Assembly: GCA_003254885.1 (NCBI GenBank) | Contig: QANT01000368.1 | Span: forward strand, 1 to 28,155 | Direction of reading: 5' to 3' | Length of the DNA: 28,155 nt | From: Purshia tridentata | Taxonomy: Eukaryota; Streptophyta; Magnoliopsida; Rosales; Rosaceae | Shown here: positions 11,793 to 21,618 of the stretch, piece by piece | Position numbering within the stretch: position 1 is the first letter of the stretch | Layout: each line of letters starts with the position of its first letter | Notes under the pieces: model-generated | The model's input: only the letters and a program-made list of their open reading frames with translations | Told to the model about the DNA's origin: nothing | Databases searched by the model: none | Position numbers and translations under genes: made by a program

Positions 11793-12272
11793 CTGAAAAC
11801 AGAATACAAAATTTTGCATGATATACTTATTTTAATGAGTACTAACTAATAAAAGTTCATTATAGGTGTACAGGAGTCTAAAAATATCAGGTAAAATAAA
11901 TCTAACAATTAACAAAAGAGGATGGAAGCATCATAATAGGCCAGTCATTGAGCCCCCTCAAGAGCTTCCCTCTCAATTCCAAAACTAAATGCTAGACCTC
12001 CTCAAAAGCCCAACAGTTTCTCTCAATACAAGTGCACCAAAACACACATAAGGACACCTCCACAAAGCTTTCTTGGGTCCTTTTAACAAAACTATCATGC
12101 CAGCCCAATAAAAGGGAACTTAAACCAGAATTACCAAAGACACCCTAAACAAAGCCAACAAAAACCCCAAAGCTCTCAAGCCACTGAACAATTGCAAAAA
12201 ATGGGGGAAAGCAGATTCAAATGCTCCTTTGCATTAGCATAGCATTTTTAAAGAACATCAAAAGAAGCAAAC
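11793..12272 (-). other. RRP6L3 intron 7, locally G-rich in the transcript
   Basis: This 480-bp intron has a central part (about 11940-12200) that is C-rich on the plus strand, so G-rich and T-poor in the transcript, unlike the AT-rich introns around it. The composition suggests an old insertion or degraded element, but I found no terminal repeats or recognisable protein. Confidence 0.4.
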
Positions 12273-13437
12273 CTGGGTTTCACAAGAAACCGATGAAATG
12301 CCTCCTTGGCCACTCAAAAGACGGCTAAATATTGACGATGCAGAGGACTCTCCAGGAGAAGCTTCTATCTCTTTAGTGTACAGTTGCAAACATACCATGT
12401 TTGAACGCTGACTAGCCTCGAGAACAAAATGGAATTTGTCATTGGGACAAGCGTTTTCTGATACATTAAGATTTTAGAATTTTTCTCATTGAAAAAAAAA
12501 AGATATTTAGAATTTTGATACTAAGAGAGAGTAGATATAGTTTTGAAGGTTATCAACTGGAAACCATGTCTAAGCAAGAGTTAGATAATAGATAACACAA
12601 GCAACGCCTTTTAGCTTAGTTCATGCCACATAAAAGATTAATTAAAACACATCAATCCTACAAACTTTTCTTATTAAGGCTATATGATTCTTTGGAGAAA
12701 AACACACAAGAGGGCACACATGCACATACAATGTTGAAGAGTGAAGACTGGCATTCACTGGTCCTGGATGTCATTCCTTATAATTTGTTGATAAAATTCA
12801 TATGTCATAACCTTCCATTTCATTAACCAATCCAACACAAACAAATGAGGCATCGAACGCCTGAAAAGAAGCTACGACACAAGAAATAAGGTGTACCATT
12901 ATCCAGCATTTCTAGCTCAGCAATTAAACAACGTGCAATATATAGCAGATAGTGTGCATCTGTTCGAGCATATTGCACCATTTGCATTTCCAGTCTTCAC
13001 GCTACAAACCAATGTGAGAAAGGATATGAAGCAATATCAGACTCTTATGAGCACAGCTACATCTCAAATCCTTATTTAGCAATTTCCATAGATTTCAAAA
13101 TCAGAAGTAAAGATGTTGGTAAGAAGCCATGGTTATTATTAAATATATGAAACTGCCGCATTTAAAGATTTGAAGCCTGGAAAAGATTGAAAAGATTTAT
13201 TCTATAAAGTACCAACAAAAACAAAAATCTTAAAATAGGGTAAATGAAAGTCAGGTTGGCCAATTAGTAACAATAAGACAGCCTCAAGGCCAAACCTGTA
13301 ACAATTTGTTAGTGACTACTCCACAGTATGATTCAAGTAAATAAGCCAGTGATTTCTGTGGTTTTGACAACACTTCACAAGCCTGCAGTGTAGCAAAAAG
13401 AATAAAAATTAGTGAAAAATAGATGCCCCAAGTTGTT

Positions 13438-13460
13438 ATATATATATATATATATATATA
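13438..13460. repeat. (TA)n microsatellite beside the intronic MITE
   Basis: About eleven TA units lie immediately next to the left end of the MITE, and a shorter TATATATATA tract flanks its right end. This fits insertion into, or duplication of, a TA target. Confidence 0.85.
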
Positions 13461-13686
13461 GGGATTTTCTCAGGTGAGGATGACTGCACTTTTTAAAGTT
13501 TGCGGACGCGGACAGAGGATGGACAAAGTGTGGACAAAATGCAGACAGCGTGTTGACATAGATAATATATTTGCAACAAGATCTGAAGTTTTGCAATTTT
13601 GTATCCACACTTTGTCCACCTATTGTCCACCCTTTTTCCGCATCCGCAAACTTTAAAAAGTGCGGGCATCCTCTCTAGAAAAGGAC
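13461..13686. mobile_element. 226-bp MITE in RRP6L3 intron 4
   Basis: The two ends are long imperfect inverted repeats. Reading inward, the left end has GGGATTTTCTC then GAGGATG then GCACTTTTTAAAGTTTGCGG. The reverse complement of the right end has GTCCTTTTCT then GAGAGGATG then the same GCACTTTTTAAAGTTTGCGG block. Both continue with related GGTGGACAAAGTGTGG-like sequence. The element has no coding capacity and TA-repeat flanks. The family is not certain: TA flanks suggest a Tc1/Mariner-like or PIF/Harbinger-like origin. It fills two thirds of a 338-bp intron and begins 34 bp from the GC splice donor. Confidence 0.85.
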
Positions 13687-13718
13687 TATATATATATCTC
13701 ATAATGTTTAAGGAGCTT

Positions 13719-13720
13719 GC
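13719..13720 (-). other. GC splice donor of RRP6L3 intron 4
   Basis: The exon 4 end reads GCAAAG followed by GCAAGC, so the intron begins with GC rather than GT. The acceptor CTGCAG ends at 13383 and the junction restores TAKACEVLSKP, the expected family sequence. GC-AG introns make up about one percent of plant introns and often support alternative splicing. Confidence 0.8.
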
Positions 13721-14749
13721 CTTTGCGGTATCAAACATATTAACAACATAAATATGGAAGTCCCTTTGTAGCCAGAGAACATCATTATCTGCCCCATGGA
13801 ACACCTACATCCATCGCATAAAATTCCCAACAACAATGTCAGTAGACTCTCTTAAAGCTAATACATTACAAATATCATTCATAGTTACACTTTGTACCCA
13901 AATCAGCAACAACTACACTAAAGTAATCACCTTACATACACTAGCATCCGCAAAAACTGGCCGAAGGAGGCTCATGCAATCATGCTGAGCAATCGTGTCC
14001 ACCAAATAATCTTCCCTCTCGGTAGAAATCTATTAAAGTAACATTAAAATTAGAAATGTACACACATACACACACACATCCATCCATTCATTCATTAATT
14101 CATCATTCATAATATCAATGATATACCTGTATTAAAGCTGTAAAACCCAAAAAGGATCGTAAGCTATGCTGCTCAGTATCAACGGAAAAGACCTGCTCTT
14201 TACTCAAAACCTCCACGAGCTCCTTTAACTGCGACTCAGTCTCAACCCAAATGTGCGACTCACTCATTTTCAAATCCACATCCTCTGTAATACATTTCAA
14301 CTCAAGCCGAGAACTTTCCAATAATTGTGTGATTTCCGCCTCGTATGGATACGAATTTGAAGTCTTATCTATCACCAAATTTCTCTATTTTTCAATATAT
14401 TTTCCAATAAAATAAAAAACAATGAACGAAAATCTAAGAAAAACAATCAACTTTGCCAAGTGTACCGTCATGAGAGTCATTGAGCTTCAAATGCTTGAAT
14501 GAAGAGTACGAATTATCAGCTAAAACTCGCTTGAAGCCGAACTGTGGCTTCTGGTCGGCTCGTAAATAACACTGACTTTGGGGGCACTTTGGGTTTTGGC
14601 GTCTTCGGTATCGTGCGAATAAGAAGACTGAGAGAGCTGAGAAAGAAGCCAGGGCAGCTATAATTATCTTCATTTGTTTTGCTTTCATCTCCATTTTTGC
14701 TTATGTTTTTGTTTTCTGTGTGTTTTTTTTTGTGTTCAGCTTCTGCTTT

Positions 14750-15170
14750 CTGTTTCGGCGATTGAAGCAGAGGACCTGAGGTTGACGGTTTTCGGCGGCC
14801 GCTGGTGAGTACTGGTGCGCTTACGTGGCACGTTTGCTTCACCACACGACAGACCGTTTGGTTACGCGGCACTTTTTATGTAATACGACAACTGCTTTCT
14901 ATGCCAAGTGATCTTACAAAGTACATTGGGCCGAGGGTGTACAGTGTACTAGTAATAGAGACACAGGTGTAGGTAGAGAATACCTAGGGGCGCGAGACAT
15001 CTCTCTACGAGAAACTCGGCAAAATAGCCCCGAAACTCAAAGGGCTCAAATAGGAAACGATACTCTGAATCATAGAACTATAATGAAATATACGATCAAC
15101 CAACATTTATCCCAGCACATACCTGACCCATGATCATTTACATTTTATTAATATGTTTGGGCCCAATATT
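14750..15170. promoter_or_regulatory. likely RRP6L3 upstream region with GGCCC/TGGGCC motifs
   Basis: This lies upstream of the RRP6L3 ATG on the minus strand. It is relatively GC-rich at 14780-14880, has TGGGCC at about 14928, and a TTGGGCCCAA palindrome at 15157-15166. Such Site II-like motifs suit a housekeeping promoter. No confident TATA box was seen. Confidence 0.35.
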
Positions 15171-16320
15171 CTTACTTGGACAACTGACGAAATAATAGTT
15201 GTAAGTACCAGAATATTAGTCATAAAAAGATGAATATTAATAGATAAAAATATGATAAATCTTCCAAGTTCCAATTATTTAAAAAGATAAGCTTGTCTAT
15301 GACTATTTAGTCTAGTAGATGATATCTTGTCTTTTATTTGTTGGAGATGGTTTCATATTTAAAACTGACTTTAAGGATAGATAAATGAGTCTTATATTTC
15401 GAGTCTCCAAATGTTATATTATGTACATGAATCAAGAATTGCAAATCCCTTATTTGTGATTTGCGTGAAGCCCAAAATCTCAAAGCCGATCTTGTCCATA
15501 ATAATCATAGGTGAGCATGTACAATTTGCAGTTTGTAATAACCAAAGATGATATATAGCAAATCTCTAAGCACTTTGGTAATGATGATTATATTCTGAAT
15601 CTCTTATGGAAAGTGGTTCCTGTGCCTTTCAGCCAAACATGTTTTATGTATCAAACAAGAGGGAATGGACCCATCGTTTTGTTTTATTGCCCAACTTCCC
15701 AATTAATGTTTCCATGCAATAACTAGAAAACAATTTTAGGAATTGAAAACTGATATGTATTCTTTTCGTTTGTGTTGGAAAAACACTTGAGCAGTTGAAA
15801 TTATTACAAGTGTGTTAAGACTTGAAGCCATCGCTTGGAAAATGACATTGAATTGGAATAAACGGGTGGTTGCCCACACCAGCAAACTCTGCTACCATTA
15901 CTCTTTCATTTCATTGTGTTCTTCAATTCACTGCTTCTCCTTCATCCAAAGACAAAACAGATGTCCCCAAAAATTTACAAGTTTATAAATAGTTAGTTAT
16001 TCCCACATTTAATTACTTGTTTCTTTATTGGCATATGATGATCTGACACCCCATGTAGTCCCCACACTGATGGAGCACTTGCTTTACAATTGAAAATCAA
16101 ATTCTTGATCAAAAAACTAAATTAAACGAGCTAGCTAGGCTTGCCAGGGAGAGCACATGTTTTTATGGGCCTGCAGACAAAAAGCAGTGGCTGGAAGATG
16201 ATGGCCCACTCTAGATGGGGCATTAATGTTGGCATTTAAGGAGGTCCAGTAGTATTACTGTGGGACCATACTCATATGATGTTCATGGCTCATGGGCTTG
16301 CATGATGAAAAAATGGAGAA
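15170..16320. other. intergenic DNA, no gene seen
   Basis: Both strands lack open frames of note, and no tRNA, rRNA or known miRNA core was recognised. The sequence is AT-rich with scattered normal-looking unique DNA. Confidence 0.5.
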
Positions 16321-16324
16321 TGAA

Positions 16325-16327
<3 letters not shown>

Positions 16328-16361
<34 letters not shown>
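16328..16361. repeat. (GA)17 microsatellite
   Basis: A perfect 34-bp GA run, long enough to be highly polymorphic. It is not near a predicted gene. Confidence 0.95.
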
Positions 16362-16364
<3 letters not shown>

Positions 16365-16379
16365 GAAATGTGATGGTTT

Positions 16380-16451
16380 GAATAATATAAGAAATGAGCT
16401 AATAAGTNAAAAAAAAAAAAAAAGAATAGTATAAGAAATGAGCTAATAAGT
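16380..16451. repeat. 28-bp direct repeat flanking an N and a poly-A run
   Basis: The 28-bp sequence at 16380-16407 (core AGAAATGAGCTAATAAGT) recurs at 16424-16451 with one mismatch. Between them is one N followed by about 15 A. This may be the target-site duplication of a nearly lost poly-A retroposon, a slippage product, or a base-calling problem at the homopolymer. Confidence 0.75.
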
Positions 16452-16579
16452 CCATTTCAACAAACATTAGTGTATACTGAAAGCACAACTACTAAGGATG
16501 TACCATTTTTCATTTGCTAAAAAGTGGGACACTTCAACTAAAACAATAAAAATGGAAGTTCAACAAATAATATCTATTA

Positions 16580-16786
16580 TTTTATTCACATTGGATTTCT
16601 TTATTATTAATCATAATCTACAAGTAAATGTTAATAACTCAGAAAAAAAAAAACAATGTTAGCATGTGTTAATGTTATTTCGAATTTTATTCACATTGGA
16701 TTTCTTTATTATTAATCATAATCTACAGTAAATGTTAATAACTCAGAAAAAAAAAACAATGTTAGCATGTGTTAATGTTATTTCGA
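16580..16786 (+). repeat. ~105-bp tandem duplication
   Basis: Positions 16580-16684 are repeated at 16685-16786. The copies differ only by a few A residues in a poly-A tract, a missing A or G near CTACA, and the last bases. Near-identity shows a recent event. No coding capacity. Confidence 0.93.
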
Positions 16787-16789
16787 TGT

Positions 16790-18470
16790 AACAAACATGT
16801 TACTATTTAATTAATATAAATTTTTATGGACTACTTTGAGTAGTCAAAGTGTCAAAGTAGCAATTAGCATCTTGGAATGATAAACTTTCCCTATCATGCA
16901 GCTCTCTTAGGTGGTACTTAAACAAAATCTGATCTTTCCTCATTTCATGCAAAAGTTAAGATTAAAGCCGTGGGCAATGGCAATATATCATATAGAAGCA
17001 CCTTCCAAAAGTGGAACTTCAAGAATAAGCCCCTTCAGTTCAATAAAGCACCTTCATTGGTACTAAAAAGGAGTCATAATATTCATAAAAGCATATATAA
17101 AAATGGCAGAAACTCTTTTCTTCTGCAATTTGGTAGCCATGGCTTCTTGATAAAGACTTCATCCCCCATTACTACATTAGTAATAGTGAGATGTGCATTT
17201 TTGTTGGCCTGAAAAATGGTCTGCACCAACCAATAGATGATAGATGGTCTCGTGGAGTGGCAGCTTTGGGTTGCTTAGAGAGAAGTAGCCAGCAACTCAT
17301 AAGTTGTGCTGTAAAGCGACAGGGACTCCTTTTACAAGCAACATGTTGGCTTCAACCAATTTCAACAGCGCACCTTTTTTTTTTTTTTAAATTTTTACAN
17401 TTTTACAAGATCTATGTATACAAGCAGAATATATATATCATGCATTTTTAGGTTAGATTAGATAAAAAAATTAAATAAAAGTTTTAGTAATGAGAATGAA
17501 TTTTGGGGTTAAAAACGGAGATAATTGATGGATATCTACGTGAAATGACAAAAATAATTCTTAAAATGCTTGTTAACCATTAAAAGGAAAAGTTTAAGTT
17601 TGTTTTGATTTATAAACTAGAGTGGGGTTAATCTCCTTTTCGATCCAGTCAAAGATAAACTTTATACTTTTTTTTATAAAAGAGAAATTCTTAAAGTAGT
17701 TTTGTTATTTTTTGAAGAAACTTTAAAGTAGTTGAAAATTTGTTCAATTAACCCTACTCCATTTTGGTGCTAGTTAAAAACCCCCACTTCTCATTTGAAA
17801 AATAGAATGTTTAAGTAACAAATAAAAAATGTAGGAAAGAAAATTGACACTTGTTGTGTTAGTCTTTTCTTAAGAATAAAACTTCGAACTTCACATGGCC
17901 AAAAAAAAACTTCACACTTCACGGCATTAGAATATGGATGACTAATTAACATGTGGGTAAGCACATTAATTAACATGATTGCCTCACCTCTTATCCTACT
18001 AATACATGGAGTATTTCTTGAAGTTCGAATCTATCTAAACTCAAAACTCACTAATAAATCTGTATTTTCTGACCTTCGAATCTATCTAAACTTATTAAAA
18101 CATATAATTAATTAATAAATAACAGAAAGCTCACTCACCAATTCACCATCCAAGATCTGATGAGCTTAAAACTTAATAGTCCAAACCGACCAGCATCGTG
18201 TCCTAACCAGGCCCTTAACAAAAATTGAATCTTAAATCTGAATTATTTTCTTTCAAAATATAGTTTTTGTGGGTCAATTAATTCTAAGAGTCACTTTAAT
18301 AATACTTCTGAGGTAAATCCAAGGCGCATGTTTCCGAGAACCTTTATCCCAACACATTAAAATTCAGCGTCAGTGACGATATTGCCCTCAACGAACCAGA
18401 GAGGATCTTGTTTTTCAAGTTTAATTTCATTGGCTTGAATGGAGCCTGAAGGAAACTTAAAATTTATGTG
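16790..18470. other. AT-rich intergenic DNA, no gene seen
   Basis: No supported coding exon is visible. It holds a poly-T run ending at an N (17400), a 9-bp inverted repeat (CTACTTTGA at 16831-16839, TCAAAGTAG at 16852-16860), and a 17-bp direct repeat, TTCGAATCTATCTAAAC, near 18023 and 18077. Confidence 0.5.
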
Positions 18471-18487
18471 CATACAACACAAAATAA

Positions 18488-18746
18488 TGACACGTCACAC
18501 GTGACGACTCCTCGCGATTTGGGCCCCACGCCATGCAGGGACCTTTTGCAGTTTCCACGTGAGTCGGAATACTACATGTCACATGATTAATGGACAGGGT
18601 AAGGTCCAACGAAAAGTGGATCCAATGAGGTTGCGCCACGTAGTGAGCTGCTAGATCTCATCACGTGCACGTAGCGAACGTTTTCATGGTGATAAGTCAC
18701 AAGCGGCCAGCCTAGCTTGTTTCTTTGGCTTCTCTTTTTGTATAAA
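18488..18746 (+). promoter_or_regulatory. promoter-like cluster of ACGT (G-box/ABRE) motifs plus TATA box
   Basis: Six ACGT cores fall within about 190 bp: ACACGTCAC, CACACGTGACG, TCCACGTGAG, GCCACGTAG, and ATCACGTGCACGTAG, which carries two. A TATAAA follows at about 18740 in the run TTGTATAAACCAGG. The order and spacing fit an ABA/light-type bZIP or bHLH promoter reading rightwards. No ORF above 60 codons begins downstream. It may drive a non-coding RNA, belong to a lost gene, or be part of an unrecognised LTR. Confidence 0.45.
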
Positions 18747-18749
18747 CCA

Positions 18750-20048
18750 GGTTTCCTTCTTTCTTATCAATTGAGATTAGAGATTCTCTCATAATCATAT
18801 TAATTAGAGCTCTTTGTTCTCATTTATTTATTTTATACTTTCATGTAATAATTGATTAGAGCCTTGAGCCCTCTCAAATCTCAATTCATGATGAACCACG
18901 ATGAATGAGGTTCTTTTTGGTACTGTCTAGTTAGTATTGAAAAAATTTATTAATTCAAAGTTTATGTATTTTATGTACCCATCAATCTTATTATTTAATG
19001 ATATAAAGATAGATATAAAGAATATATAAACTTGTTATATAAAAGTTTTTCTCCTTCAAACTTAGTTTATGTGCGCATCAATAAAAGCAGGTTGAGAATA
19101 ACTTTTTTTTCTGAAAAAAAAAAAAGCTAATTTATTTGGATATTGGTTAAGGATTTAATAAGAATTTTGGGTCAATAGCTAGCTAGTAGCTTCAAGATCC
19201 AAAATTTTGCTTCGAAAAATGAACGGTTTAGAATATATATATATGTTGCAGGCGCAACTGCTAGTTGATTTTGTTTAAGAGAGCTTACAATTGTCCTATT
19301 GGATAAGTTAAGAGTTATTATTTACTGATGGGATAACCTTGGTCCTTAATTAATTAAGGCCAATTCTCAAGATTTGGTATTTATATTAATAATTAAAAAA
19401 ATACAAATATTACATATACAGCATGTCAAATTTTAAAGCTCTTATTTTCCTTCTTTGGTTCGTGTGTTTTTTCATTTCCTACATGGGTGAAATAGAGAAA
19501 AATGTTATTAATTATTAATTAGACTAATAGTTTATTGAATTGCCAAAAAGTGGAGTTTCCTCTCTTGTATTAGGAAATGTTACAAAGCCAATATATATAA
19601 AAACCTTAAACAGCAATCATCTATGCAACAAACTCCTAGGGTACCATAATGCATTATAAGTTGTCTCAAAACATATAGATTTATAAAGTAGTACCGCAAG
19701 TTGAGATCGATGTGGGGATTTAATTAATGTAACTAATTGCTATTTAACATGAACATGCGGTTGGACCGTTGGGTACAATTGCTTTAGACCGTGGCACTGG
19801 CCCCACCTTCATTATGTAAGTCAACTAACAAAACCATGCATTTATATATACATGGACAATGTCAACGCGCTCGATATGAGAGGAAGTTGAACCATGCATA
19901 CATCCAATTAACTTGGTCATGCAGTCAACTATATATATTGACTTTTATGTGCATGCATGTTCAACTTACTAGCTACTAATTAAGGTCGTCCCAATTCTAG
20001 CTACTCGTGTAGACTTTTAATTACGTACTATTGCTTATTATTATAATT
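18750..20048. other. AT-rich intergenic DNA below the promoter-like cluster
   Basis: There are no ORFs of note on either strand. If the TATAAA near 18740 is used, the first transcribed bases would lie around 18770, in GAGATTAGAGATTCTCTC. No miRNA-like hairpin or known RNA was recognised. Confidence 0.45.
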
Positions 20049-20107
20049 AAGTTTATTAGTTACTCTTTCTTGGCAACAAAAAAAAAAAAGTTTATTAGTT
20101 ACTCTTT
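20049..20107. mobile_element. possible 5'-truncated retroposon scar with 20-bp target duplication
   Basis: A 20-bp direct repeat with core GTTTATTAGTTACTCTTT begins at about 20049 and again at about 20088, offset 39 bp. The short insert ends in a poly-A run after TTGGCAAC. A long exact direct repeat bracketing a poly-A tail is the mark of LINE-driven insertion. The insert is too short to identify a parent element. Confidence 0.5.
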
Positions 20108-20190
20108 AATTCACTTTGAATCAAAGAATAAAACCATTAAGAACAGATAATCCATAATTTGTGTCATTAGTTGAGTAATAATACTAGATA

Positions 20191-20389
20191 GGTAAGGTTC
20201 ATGAGCCACACCGTTTTTCATACAATTTGTACACCTTTTCGATAAAAGCATCGACACAATGCCGGCATAATGTTGACACACAAAATTTCAACGGCCTACA
20301 ACTAATGTCCATAGTGTGGACACCGTACCGGCTCCATGTCAATACCTTGTCGAAGGGGTATAAAATGGTGTGACTTCTGAACTTGATCT
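20191..20389. mobile_element. 199-bp MITE with 10-bp target duplication (Mutator-like)
   Basis: The exact 10-bp sequence ATACTAGATA flanks both sides (20181-20190 and 20390-20399). Ends are imperfect inverted repeats: left GGTAAGGTTCATGAG then CCACACCGTTTTT; right, reverse-complemented, AGATCAAGTTCAGAAG then TCACACCATTTTA. A target duplication of 9-10 bp is typical of Mutator-like elements. It has no coding capacity. Confidence 0.75.
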
Positions 20390-20399
20390 ATACTAGATA

Positions 20400-21230
20400 T
20401 ATATACTCATTAAGTCATTATTATATAAGGCAATAATATTTCATACGCTAATATCTTAGACTATTTTGAAATATCAATATATACTATAGTTAACAAATTA
20501 TAATGAGTTAAGTTGTGCTACAGCGGACATAGTAAAATCTATTGGTAATTATAATAATAACTAGGATAATGAATATCATTTTATGTTATGCGATTTTGAT
20601 AATCATTATCACTCCTTTGATGTAAATTTGGTATAATCCTTTTTTCTACACTATCAAGCCATTTATAGTTTAAGATCATCTGATAATTATATGCTAGAAA
20701 AAGTATCATATGGGATGCCCAAGCAGAGAATTAGTGTAATAAAATGAGTAAAATTAAGAGAAATTGTAAAGTATCGAACTTACACATATCATATTATCTT
20801 TATATTTTAACTTTGTCATTAAATTGTGAAGACTTGTAGTTATAGTACTCAGACAATTTTTACCCTACATTTAAGACTATAATTTGAATCCCCATCCCTT
20901 TCGGCCTCTCTTGTAACAAAAAAAAAAAACAATATATAGGTATATTTCATACATGTTAGGCTGGTTTTTAACATCGATTTTTCTTAGAACCAATATTCAT
21001 ATGCTACAATGTGGTTCTAACATTTCTCCATGTGATTACTTGTGATGAGAACATGCCTACTGTCTGCATGGTCCCACACAAATATGTGTGGGAATAGGGA
21101 ATTAAAGCTTAAAATTAATCTACAGAAAAAAAAATGTTGGAGGGCAATAATGTCACTTCAAGAACCGTTACTCAGCTCATTAAGGAAGGTCTGACAAGGA
21201 TCGTTTGGTAATTTGGTTTAAGTATAGGGC
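20400..21230. other. AT-rich intergenic DNA upstream of the galactosyltransferase gene
   Basis: Apart from the SINE-like unit at 20835-20929 I see no gene. The last ~200 bp should include the galactosyltransferase promoter, but no confident TATA box stands out. Confidence 0.45.
20835..20929 (+). mobile_element. possible degenerate tRNA-derived SINE
   Basis: A TTTGAATCCCCATCCC block resembles the B box and post-B region of plant tRNA-derived SINEs. It follows a weak A-box-like TGTAGTTATAGTACTC about 45 bp upstream, and the unit ends in CTCTCTTGTAAC followed by a poly-A run. Target duplications were not found, so the call is tentative. Confidence 0.35.
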
Positions 21231-21296
21231 GGTTAGTGAGTCCTCTCAGTTCTGTTCAACGTCCCTTGCCTGCGAAGAAGAGTTTCTAGTATTCTA

Positions 21297-21328
21297 GAGA
21301 GAGAGGGAGAGAGGGAGAGAGAGAGAGC
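21297..21328. repeat. imperfect (GA)n tract in the galactosyltransferase 5' leader
   Basis: GA runs interrupted by GGGA lie about 300 bp before the ATG at 21619. Another short GA tract is at about 21383-21394. Typical of plant 5' UTRs. Confidence 0.8.
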
Positions 21329-21618
21329 AAAGCAAAGCCAAAGGGATAAAGAAAGGAACAATACAAATGACAAGTTAAAAACAGAGAGAGAGAGCACTCT
21401 GTTCTGTTCTGATTCTCTTTCCTTATTCTGCCTCAATCTTGTACCTTAAGCCCAGTTCCAAAAGTGGGTTCTTTGGTTCCTCTTCAATATTCTAAGCACT
21501 TGGCCCTTTGTCTGCTTCCGGAGTCTATTCGATTTTGTCCATTTGGTCCGTATTTTCTACATGGGGTTTTCTTCATAAAGCTACTAGTTTTGGAAGTTTT
21601 AAGGGAATTGGGAGGAAG

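Larger units (their letters stand above)
9353..14694 (-). pseudogene. RRP6L3: RRP6-like 3 / EXD2-type exonuclease gene, frame broken in exon 6
   Basis: This is a membrane-anchored DEDDy 3'-5' exonuclease with a C-terminal HNH-like zinc module. Exons on the minus strand: 14694-14466, 14368-14127, 14029-13931, 13804-13721, 13382-13296, 13001-12897, 12457-12273, 11792-11754, 11641-11139, 11056-10555, 10270-9606, 9428-9353 (stop). Residues about 9-27 are a hydrophobic anchor followed by RYRRR. Motif I is VDTEQH (D140, E142), motif II GADND (D198), and motif III YARTD lies in exon 6. Exon 10 encodes the CVGC...CVDCHE module. The C terminus is SGRRDFGEFSVYNP...KIF. Every junction keeps frame except exon 6 (105 nt, where 3n+1 is needed): after REDW the expected RQRPL-type block is missing. 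The plain spliced message stops at 12926-12924 after about 272 residues, losing motif III and HNH. It may be a null allele, a sequencing error, or rescued by alternative splicing. Confidence 0.85.

Noticed and set aside
12059-12081. CCACAAAGCTTTCTTGGG resembles miR396
   Set aside because: It has several mismatches to miR396 and no fold-back arm was found; it lies inside RRP6L3 intron 7.
16831-16860. 9-bp inverted repeat CTACTTTGA / TCAAAGTAG
   Set aside because: Too short in AT-rich DNA to call a terminator, miRNA or element end.
16970-17451. Two overlapping plus-strand ORFs of 80-86 codons
   Set aside because: Low-complexity, no recognisable protein, one runs through an N and a poly-T tract, and no splice context supports them.
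18488-18900. LTR of a retrotransposon
   Set aside because: Promoter and TATA spacing would fit, but I found no second LTR, no primer-binding site, no TG...CA borders and no target duplication, so only a promoter-like call is made.
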